Below, piece after piece: positions 1 to 7,686 of a DNA stretch of 16,921 nt. A program made the position numbers and the translations under genes. Each line of letters begins with the position of its first letter. Position 1 is the stretch's first letter. The notes below the pieces were generated by a model. That model made no database searches, was not told the origin of the DNA, and was given only the letters and a program-made list of their open reading frames with translations. Location: the NCBI GenBank assembly GCA_036939975.1, contig JALLPB010000513.1, positions 1 to 16,921 of the forward strand, written 5' to 3'. Source of the stretch: Cyclostephanos tholiformis (lineage: Eukaryota; Bacillariophyta; Thalassiosirophyceae; Thalassiosirales; Thalassiosiraceae).

Positions 1-80
1 TCATTTGCACTCATTTATTCACTTCAGGGGAAAAGTTATCCACCCGCCTAGGTCACAAACACAGGCACTGACAACAGCAA

Positions 81-372
81 CCCCACATGTTGAAACCCAG
101 GTGTGCTCTGCCAAAATTTTACTGTGCAGTAATATTGCAGTAAATTGGAGGTTTTTGTTGCTCCTCCAGTCTCTGCCAATCAGGCCCAGGACAAGGATCC
201 AGGAGGGAATGTGGATGTCTTTATTGTTGGCGATGTCTCTGTTTTGGGGGTTTCCCCACATGTCGAAACCCAGGTGTATGCCGGAGGCTCTGCCGAAATT
301 TTACTGCCCAGTAATATTGCAGTAAATTCCGAGGTTTTTGTTGCTGCGCCAGACTCTGCATCGATGGCACAA
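81..372 (+). repeat. Imperfect direct duplication, period about 173 bp
   Basis: Two related units begin at 81 and 254, both with CCCCACATGT, and run for roughly 113-117 bp. Both contain GAAACCCAGGTGT, an ATTTTACTG segment, AGTAATATTGCAGTAAATT and GAGGTTTTTGTTGCT. Unit 2 has 9 extra bases after the CCAGGTGT segment. Unit 1 lacks one base just after GCAGTAAATT, which moves its reading frame. The matching translation (PHVETQV, then ILL-SNIAVN, then EVFVA) suggests an old protein-coding internal repeat. Confidence 0.75.
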
Positions 373-1385
373 GTGTTTGATTACAGTGTTATTTGCAATA
401 ATTAAAATGACCAACCCAAACCCTCTAGTCTCTCCTTAATTGGCATGATAGGTTCTGGTGATCAGAATGTTTCCTCCTTGTCAACTGATGTGGAAGGGGC
501 CAATATGGACACGGATTCCTGTGTTGGCACATCAACTCTCGGGGATGAGGTGGTTGATGTGTCATCTGCTCCCGCAAAGCCGGCCAGAAAATATTTCAAG
601 AAAAGATCAAGGACTCTTTGCCGCAAGTTTGATTGCAGGCAAACAGGCAATCACAAGAGGTCTACTTTTGACCATAATCAATATCATATTATGATGGTCA
701 CAAACCAGCAAGTCAGTGTACCATCAAATGTGACAATGATAACCAGCACTTCCAACCAAGGTCATTCTCCTACAATGGCAGAGGTGAAGAAGATGAATCA
801 ATGCCTCATTGATGAGAACCATCATCTCAAAAAAGACTTCCACAAAGCCAATCATCATCTCAAGACTCTCCTTGCTGATAAAAAGGATCTCCTACGTCGA
901 CTCCAGCTTGAGTCAAAGGCGACTAACAGTTGATTGAAACAATTCATGATGAAGCAAAGGATGTAATGAAAAGGGCTCAGGATATCCTTACAAAGGCAGA
1001 GAGACAAAAGAAGGAGACAGAGTTGATGGTCGATCGAAGCAAGAAGAATACAGACTTGTTGATAATGAAATCGAATGTGACAGGGCAGCGCTTGTAAATC
1101 AGAGGAGATACCTCAAGAAGCAGAATGCCAGCCTCAAGAAGAAAGCAGCGTCCATGACAGCAACTCATAAGAGATGCAAGATAGCCTTGGCACAAGAAAG
1201 GAAAGAAAACCAAAAATTAGATGAATGATTATCAGAAAAGAGCAGGTTTTTGATCTAGGCAGGTGGATAACTCTTCTCCTGAAGTGAAAGACGAGTGGAA
1301 ACGAGTTACAGGTAGTTCAGGCCGAGAGAAGAAAATTATGAGCTTAGTTTTAAGGTCTAAAAATGAAGTGGATCACCCTGACTAA
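81..1385 (+). pseudogene. Broken gene for an unrecognised coiled-coil protein
   Basis: I do not recognise the family. One frame reads from 145 to the TGA at 931-933, interrupted only by a TAA at 403-405; the first ATG after that stop is at 445. Residues about 110-162 of the 445 reading (MAEVKKMNQ to QLESKATNS) form a heptad-like coiled coil rich in Leu, Lys and His. The coiled coil continues after the stop in a second frame (930-1097, beginning LIETIHDEAKDVM) and then a third (about 1061-1228, containing RRYLKKQN and KIALAQERKENQKLDE). The segments abut or overlap, so indels explain the breaks better than introns. A last charged fragment (SPEVKDEWKRV to EVDHPD, stop at 1383-1385) may be the tail. 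A Lys/Arg-rich segment (KPARKYFKKRSRTLCRK) precedes the coil. The true 5' end may lie outside the window. Confidence 0.55.
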
Positions 1386-1406
1386 AGCAGAGGGGTGAGA
1401 TGTGTC

Positions 1407-1422
1407 CTGTAGGATTCTACAG
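1407..1422. repeat. Short inverted repeat (hairpin)
   Basis: CTGTAG and CTACAG are exact reverse complements separated by GATT, giving a 6-bp stem and 4-nt loop. Confidence 0.6.
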
Positions 1423-1481
1423 GTGCTGGTACATCCTCATGATGTATCTTTGATGTTCCTCCATGAGTATGTACATCTGTA

Positions 1482-1500
1482 GGAGATCTTGAAGATCTCC
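1482..1500. repeat. Perfect 19-bp palindrome with one central base
   Basis: GGAGATCTTGAAGATCTCC has 9-bp arms around a central G. The arms contain AGATCT. It could be a dimeric protein binding site or the terminal palindrome of an LTR; the sequence alone does not decide. Confidence 0.7.
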
Positions 1501-1512
1501 CTTCAACACCAT

Positions 1513-1548
1513 ATGATGTGGTGGATCCATCCAATGATGTGGTGGATC
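1513..1548. repeat. Tandem 15-bp repeat at period 21
   Basis: ATGATGTGGTGGATC occurs exactly at 1513-1527 and again at 1534-1548. Confidence 0.8.
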
Positions 1549-1556
1549 TATGTTTC

Positions 1557-1587
1557 AACATTCAATAATGTNAACATTCAATAATGT
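1557..1587. repeat. Exact 15-bp direct repeat flanking an undetermined base
   Basis: AACATTCAATAATGT at 1557-1571 is followed by the only N in the window (1572), then by the same 15 bases at 1573-1587. This looks like a contig join in which overlapping ends were not merged. Confidence 0.8.
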
Positions 1588-1860
1588 TTTAGATCTCTGA
1601 TGTCAGTCTATGACCTCAGAGGTTCCATTTGGTACTAAAAATTCGATTGGTACCTTATGGTGTACTTTCGGTAAGTACTGTACACACCTAATGTTTGGCC
1701 TTGGGTCAGGCATGCCTTAAGTGTAACAATGGTTACACAAGTTACAGTGAACTTCTGGGCTCATGTCAGTGGGTAGAAAAAGAGTATATAATCATGAAAG
1801 ATGTGTAGAGCAAAGCTGAAAGTTACGTTGTGTCTCCTCTTGAAATCACAAAGGAGTGAC

Positions 1861-2270
1861 TATGAAACTATTTGTGACTGAGTGGTCTAAGGGGGATGAA
1901 CAGTTTTGTAATCAATTCATTGATGGTGTAGTAGATCCAAGGATTGCACCAAAGATTGCCAGCACACTAGCCACACTGAATAACATTAAAAAATTTGATC
2001 TGAACTTCAATGAGCTTGTCAAGCTATGTATGGAAAACATGCTGGAGCACATGAAAGCTGTTGCAAGAACAGCAAGCCAGATCAAAGATCCAAGTGATAG
2101 GACTGAGGCATGGACATTATGCAAAATATCATGACCAAGACTATCTTATTCACAGCAATTCCCTTGTCTTTAACATATCGGTGGAGGCAAAGCCATCTAT
2201 TGACGAGCTTGAAGAGTTCAGTCCAAAAGGTACTGTAGTGCTATGCAATTGGGAAATGACCATGGCATAA
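1861..2270 (+). pseudogene. Fragment of an unrecognised protein gene, probably intron-containing
   Basis: The ATG at 1861 opens a frame (MKLFVTEWSKGDEQF and so on) that runs to 2134. The protein-like sequence then shifts frame near 2100-2115 (HGHYAKYHDQDYL to DELEEFSPK). A plausible donor, AAAAG/GTACTG, lies at 2229/2230 and an acceptor, TTGTACAG, ends at 2336. Removing this 107-nt segment reads SPK-VDPSDETLVWL and then stops at 2369-2371. A less likely donor is the GT at 2271. No known domain is recognised. The FIDGVVDPRIAPKIASTLATL stretch and following helices faintly recall a retrotransposon capsid, but this is not strong enough to name. Confidence 0.4.
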
Positions 2271-2388
2271 GTGAAATTGTCTTCTTAACACCTATTTTGA
2301 TATATTTTTTATTATCAATTCATGTGTCTTGTACAGTGGACCCATCAGATGAGACATTGGTCTGGCTCTGACCTTCCCAATAAATTGT

Positions 2389-3048
2389 ATGATTTCACAT
2401 GGGATAAGGGGTCAGTGGGAGAAGAGAATTGAGGTCTACATCACCAATTCATTGATCAATACAATTTGCTCCCGAATGGTGGAGGCGAGGAAGACCACAG
2501 AGGAAATAGCAAATATTCTTCGTAACATTGTTAGCACGCGTGGTATGTTCATGTATTTGGTTTATTACATCTTGAATATTCAAAACACTGCCCCTGTGGA
2601 CGCCGAAAACAAACGCCTCCATCATGACACCCAAGGCATCCTTTGTTTGAAGTTCATGTGCCTAGCATATGACAGCGATTACATTCCAGATTCTGCTAAA
2701 GCGGATGAGATCCATGAGCTATTCGACTCTTTGGTAAAAGAGGAGGTTCATAATGCTCAACGATTGTTTGAATCTAGGGTACGGAGGATGCAATCACGGA
2801 AGAGTTCCATGTTGCGTGCAATGAACCGCCGCCTAAGTGATACCGAGATGCTTTGAACGACTATTGAGAATATGAAAAGGTTCTCCATGTCTGGATCTAT
2901 CAAGGAATAAGTTTGGCTGTTGCATGAAAGGCAGGAGCTTGTGATTGACTGTAAATGTTGGAATAAGGAATTATTTTCGTTGTCAAATTCCGATGTTAGA
3001 GACAAATATAAAAGCTCCCTTCATATAGAGCTACTGGTTCCAATTTAA
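2389..3048 (+). pseudogene. Fragment of an unrecognised helical protein gene with in-frame stops
   Basis: A frame starting at the ATG at 2389 gives 155 residues, mostly helical and charged (for example VEARKTTEEIANILRN and ADEIHELFDSLVKEEVHNAQ), ending in a TGA at 2854-2856. The same frame stays protein-like beyond it (TTIENMKRFSMSGSIKE), meets a TAA, then continues (VWLLHERQELVIDCKCWNKE to LHIELLVPI) to the stop at 3046-3048. Two internal stops in one continuous frame indicate a decayed gene or a mis-modelled 3' end. It probably belongs with the fragment at 1861-2270, since strand and composition match. Function unknown. Confidence 0.45.
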
Positions 3049-3255
3049 GATTATGTTTTTCATAAATGATTTAGTTGATCTGCAAGCAGATACAGAACGA
3101 TTGAAGAACAGGTCGCCCGTTTCCCTGTATGACCTACCTTGATATTACTGTTAATTCACATGGTGCTTGAAAAGAGCTTGGTTGGTAAGAACGTGATCCA
3201 GCACTTGGCAAAACGCCATCAGTGACAAATTTGGGTACATGACGGGAGGTTATAA

Positions 3256-6200
3256 TTATCTTATACTCCTTTTCCGTGTTTCGACATCCGGATTCTTGCA
3301 ATCATATGGTTGGTTGACACCACAGGGATAGAATGAATATTCTTCGTTGCACGTCTCTTCGCAGCAGTCGCCCATGTCCCATGCACCTAAAAGATAAATG
3401 TGAAAAAAATAGATGCCAAAACAGGATGAGGTGGACGTGCGTAAAGGATGCATTCCATCTCTTCAACGTAAAAGAGCAAGTAATCATTCGCCAATAGAAA
3501 AATGAGAACAAATAGGCGGTACTCACATTCTTTGGTATTGTATCCCCCCTCAGCATCGCAACCACCATCCCCAAGCCATTCCCGATTCTCCACCTGACAC
3601 TTTGTCTCGTCGATGATACTATATCGCGGATCTAAACAAAAGAAACCGAACGGGCCCACCTCGTCAGGATTTCCTTCCACCGTAGCACACCCGTAGGCCG
3701 TTTCGCTATTGCAGCTTTCGTAGCAACAATCGCCCAAGTCAAATGCACAGGCTTCTGTGTTGTACGGTTCACGAGGATCGCACGCCCCATCTCCCAAATA
3801 TGAGGGATCCTCGACACAGCAATTTGGAAGACCATCGACGGATAATAATCCCTCAGGACAGCTGACAGACCCCAATTCTTCAATGGAAGTTGCTTCTGCC
3901 ATGGCTTCTTCCATGGGCAGAGGCTCGGCGGTGGTCTTGGCTGTTGGCTCCGAAGTTGTTTCTTCCACCACTTCGTCTACAGGTTCCGTGGGAATGGTTT
4001 CTACGGTGAACGTGGCATCTGTAGTAGTTACCTCTGCCTCAATGAGGGGCGAAGGTGGTACAGTGGTAGCTGGAACTTCAGTCGTCGTCGCGATCTCGGT
4101 CGTTACTTCTACGGATGCCTTCGTTGTCGTCACGATCGCAGTTGTCGTAGTCACTGTTGTCGCGAGTGTTGTTGTCGCGGATGTTGTAGTCGCAGGTATT
4201 ATCGTCGCAGGTGTTGTCGTTGTCGTGGTTGGCGGAAGCACCGGAGTCACAGTAGCACTGGCGATAACTTGATTGTTCCGGTACATGATGGCGTCTATCT
4301 TGGCGTAGCCTTGATAGTCCTCTGGAAAACCGACCTTGTCGATGACACCCGGTGTCAAACCGGGTAAGTTCTTGATCAGCCTCCATTTCACTTCGTGCTT
4401 CCCCGGCTCAATTTCAATATACTTCTGTTCCCAATTGACGCTAGGGACGGTCAAGACCACCTCCGGGACATTGTCAACGCTGACTTCGAGAACGTCGTGG
4501 GGGGCATATACGCTCCCGAATGCCGCGAAGCTCAGGATGCCACCCCCTTCCTCCGCTACTATGGTCCATGAGATTTCCGAGTACCCCTCCCCTATCGCTC
4601 CAGAGAGAGATGGTGAAGCAGAATGCGACTTTGTGGCGTCCTTCGTGTAAGCGATGTAGGAATGGGTGCCCATGAAGGCGTTTGCGTCCCTCACGATGGC
4701 CCAACCCTTGGAATCTTCGTCCAGTATCGACCTCGCGTCCTCCCCGGAGTCGGTAAACTCCATGTTCCCTGTGTACGCGTCGAGGGCAATGGCATCGATC
4801 CACGTATTCCCCACGCGTCGCGGATCCATTTTGTATGACGGATCGTAATTCGTGGAACCTTCGATCGGCAGTCCATAATATTGATAACTCCACGTAAGTT
4901 TATGCTTTCCTGGTATGAGCAATACGGAATCCTCCTCCCATTCACCTGTCTCGAGACTTGATGTGACCTTGTCGTACGTCCGTACAACCTGATCGTTGAT
5001 TGAGAAGAGCAAAACGTCCACTGGCATCTCCACCGCCGCGTGGATGGCGTACGTTAACAGCCCGCCGTTGGTTACGTCCATCCCCTCAAGTACAATGGTT
5101 AGGTTAGACTGAGACCCGGGAGCAGTGAGCATGCCGGCGCGTGCAGCGTAGTGACCATCGTAAGCAATAGACGTCTGATCAGCCTCCCAAGCGTATAAAT
5201 TCTTTGATCCGATTGACTCCGGTAGGGTGGGTAGGCTCCAATCGTACTTAGTGAAATCACCCGTTTCGAATGATTCGAATAGGATTGAATTCTTCGGTGT
5301 CGGTGCTGCGGCCGGGGGGGAGACATGGTTTGGAGTTTCAGGGTGAGGGGGAGCAACGGACAACGATGGGTTCGAGTCAGAAGTGGTGGCGTCCTGCTCA
5401 TCGTTTGCATGGACTGCGGGACCATCGTTCACCTCTACCCCCTCGTCACCCCCCATCTCCGTCTCATCCTCATCGTCTTCGATCTCTGCCAGGTAGGCCT
5501 CAGAAAACGTGGGCCAAGGCGTGACCTCAACGGCGTCCATCTCGTCAATCCCAGACGGGAATGGAGTTGGGAGAGACATTCCGTTGCCGTCATCGTCGTC
5601 GACTTCGACTTCATCGTCGGCTTCGACTTCATCGTCGGCTTCGACTTCGTCGTCGGCTTCGACTTCGTCGTCGGCTTCGACTTCGTCGTCGGCTTCGCCT
5701 TTATCGTCAACTTCGACTTCATCGGCGACTTCGAATTCATCGTCCACTTCGACTTCGCCTTCGTCGTCGACTTCATCGTCGTCGTCGTCGTCGAATTCAT
5801 TGTCGTCATCGTCATCGATTAGGTCGCCGACAGCATCGTCGTCGTCGCTCTCGTCGGTCTCAGCTCCCACTCCCACTCCCACTCCCACTCCCACTCCCAC
5901 TCCCACTCCCACTTCCCCTTCCCCATCGGCATCATCGCCGCCCCCGCTGACGCTCGTGGCGACGCACGCGTCGGGGTCGATGAACCATTTCTGACAGCAT
6001 TCGTCCAGGGTATCGAATAAGAATTCGGCGGGATTGGAAATGTAACTGTCCGGCTCGTTGCCGTCGTTGCGGCATGCCCCGTTGGGATTCTCGCGCATGT
6101 TGAAGGTCGGATAGTACCTCTTGTTGTCACCGCCGCCACTGCTACCCCCCCCCGCCATCATCAGCGGCTGCGGCGAGGTGAATCCCCCCCCTCCCCCACC

Positions 6201-7160
6201 GACGTTATTTGGCGTCATGACGTCCTCGTCGGGGGGGGGGGCATCGGGTAGCAACATGCCCGTCTTGCCATCCCTTCTCAGTAGCATACCCGACACCTCG
6301 TCGGGATATGCGAATCCATCGAGACACCCCGCGGCATCGACGTACCATTCCATGCAACACACTTCGATGAAGTCGTACATGAAATTCGAATCGTTCTTGT
6401 ACTCCTCGGGCTCGAGGCCGTTGTTCGTGCAAGTGCCCATGGACAGGTCGAATAGAAAGAGGGGATAGAATTTTTTGCGAATCTCGTTCTTGGGATGATG
6501 ATTATTACTAACCGCGGCGGTGGAGGGAGTTGTCGTCTCCGACTTGGTGGTGGCGGTGGCGGCGGTGGCGGTGGTGGTGGTTATCGCCATGTCGGCATCG
6601 TCGGCCGTGGCCTCCTCCTCCTTCTCCTTCTCGTGCAAGGCACCGGGTGGCTGTTGAAATCCAAGGTCCGGCGCTATCGCGACGGACACCGCCCCGAAGT
6701 CGCTCGTCTTGGCGTGATTATTGGAGGGGCCAATCCCTTCGAGCAACCGACCCATACGACGACGTCGACGTTGTCGTTGTCGCATCCCCCCCCCCCCTCC
6801 CTTCTCCTCCCCATCCCCATCCCCGACCACCACCCGATCAGACGATAGACGACGATTAATCTTTTCGTCGTTCCATATTTGTATCCTATCGGCCTGATCC
6901 GAGTGGGATATGGCGGGTCGACGCCGGAACGCGACTCCGGCGGTGTCCTTCTTCTTTTTAAGGCCGTTCCGCCCGTCGCCGTCATAGTCGTCGACGACGA
7001 CGACAGAGACCCTCCTCCCCCGTATCGCGGGCGCGGAGGCGGAAGCGGACGCCGGTAGCAGTATCATCGTCGTCGCCGTCGTCGTCGTCGTGATCGTAAC
7101 CGCCGTCGCAACGGCCGATGTCGCGAGGACGGCGCACCTGCGGGATATGCCCCCCTTCAT
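3256..7160 (-). CDS. Secreted modular protein with two LNR (Notch-type) repeats, one intron
   Basis: Exons are 7160-3527 and 3386-3256, giving 1254 aa. The N-terminus (MKGGISRRC, then Ala/Val/Thr- and Leu-rich stretches to about A45) looks like a signal peptide. Then come a basic cluster (127-138, five consecutive Arg), two CC-type Cys modules (about 231-285 and 348-400, each with FYP or YYP, GxC, CC and a final C), a Gly-Val tract (416-434), a long Asp/Glu region (435-525, five EADDEV copies at 489-518), one PTPFPSG motif (531-537), two beta-sandwich-like modules (627-796 starting FESFETGDF, and about 797-962), a Thr-rich mucin-like stretch (975-1050) and the LNR region (1101-1254). The LNR motifs are GDGACD...DLGDCC and GDGGCD...DMGDCC; the second is complete only after splicing. 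Most likely a cell-surface or wall/matrix protein; no enzymatic motif is seen. It is a paralog of the divergent gene at 7687. The exact start is supported by the first ATG and the signal-like N-terminus. Confidence 0.85.
3387..3526 (-). other. GT-AG intron, 140 nt, phase 1
   Basis: On the minus strand the donor is GAAT/GTGAGT (GT at 3526-3525) and the acceptor CTTTTAG/GTGCATGG (AG at 3388-3387) after a T-rich tract. Unspliced, the frame runs into a TAG exactly at the acceptor. Spliced, it joins KE and AWDMGDCC through a Cys codon split 1+2, matching LACGWDGGDCC in the paralog. That agreement is strong support. Confidence 0.92.
5607..5696 (-). repeat. 18-bp coding minisatellite, five units
   Basis: Five in-frame 18-nt units encode EADDEV (residues 489-518) inside a longer Asp/Glu-rich tract. 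Units differ at a few bases (CATCGTC against CGTCGTC on the plus strand). The acidic tract could bind Ca2+ or cationic matrix polymers; this is inference. Confidence 0.9.
5864..5912 (-). repeat. Hexanucleotide microsatellite encoding Gly-Val repeats
   Basis: CTCCCA on the plus strand is repeated about eight times, encoding alternating Gly-Val at residues about 416-434. Being a multiple of three it can change length without breaking the frame. Confidence 0.9.
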
Positions 7161-7686
7161 GCTTATTTTTTTTCCGCGAAAAGTGAGTGACTAACAATAA
7201 TGGATAATAATTAATATCACTATGTCGCGGTGAGTGGGGCGTGTATTATTTGACAATACGCCGGTCTGATGGGACTGGTACAAAACACTCCATCGTCATT
7301 CGCACGATGTTGAAAAATAATAGGTAGAGAGATAAAATACAACGTACAAACGTAAATTTAATTTGATTAGTGACTTACTGGCCCAGGGGCTCGTCAATTC
7401 TACATGCGCCCCCCCCTCCGATCACTCTCCCAAGTCATTTTATCGTGACTTCATGTCACAGCCGTCCGAAGGTTAGGCCCTAGAAATTTTTATCCGTAGA
7501 ATTCTTTAGCCCCCCCCACGACGACGGCCGATTAATGGTGAAGATACGAGGGATCCCGTAGTATGAAAGTCTTCCACTGCCCAGCCCCGTCACCAACCCT
7601 GTTGTGGAGGCGGCGGACGAAACAGTCGACCGTGTAGAGCGAATACATCGAATGAGTGGCCTCCGAAAAAAAGGATAGTAAGGACG
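7161..7686. promoter_or_regulatory. Shared intergenic region between divergent paralogs
   Basis: The 526 bp between the two start codons must contain both promoters and 5' UTRs. Visible elements are TGACT-type cores resembling bZIP/AP-1 half sites (AGTGACTAA-like near 7188 and AGTGACTTACT near 7370), a 5-bp stem GTGAC-TTCAT-GTCAC at 7445-7459, AT-rich patches (7201-7217, 7328-7362) and poly-C runs near 7406 and 7510. No canonical TATA box can be placed confidently for either gene. Regulatory meaning is inferred from the layout. Confidence 0.5.

Larger units (their letters stand above)
1386..1860. other. Gene-free spacer with palindromes and short direct repeats
   Basis: No open frame of useful length. 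It holds a 6-bp stem with 4-nt loop, a 19-bp palindrome, a 15-bp direct repeat at period 21, a second 15-bp direct repeat around an N, and a TATA-like string GTATATAATC near 1783-1792 about 70 bp before an ATG at 1861. This could be a promoter region or the remains of a solo LTR starting near TGTAGGAGATC at 1478. No second copy is in the window, so neither can be shown. Confidence 0.35.

Noticed and set aside
3757..4272. Plus-strand 171-codon frame rich in Val and Ser
   Set aside because: It lies opposite the Thr-rich mucin-like stretch and LNR start of the minus gene, and its sequence is the complement of Thr codons.
5607..5912. CRISPR-like regular repeats
   Set aside because: The repeats are continuous in-frame coding tandem repeats without unique spacers, in a eukaryotic gene.
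5325..5994. Long plus-strand open frames (up to 165 codons) opposite the acidic region of the minus LNR gene
   Set aside because: They are by-products of the GAC/GAG-rich repeats on the coding strand; their translations are low-complexity (Ser/Thr, Arg or Phe/Val runs) without domains.
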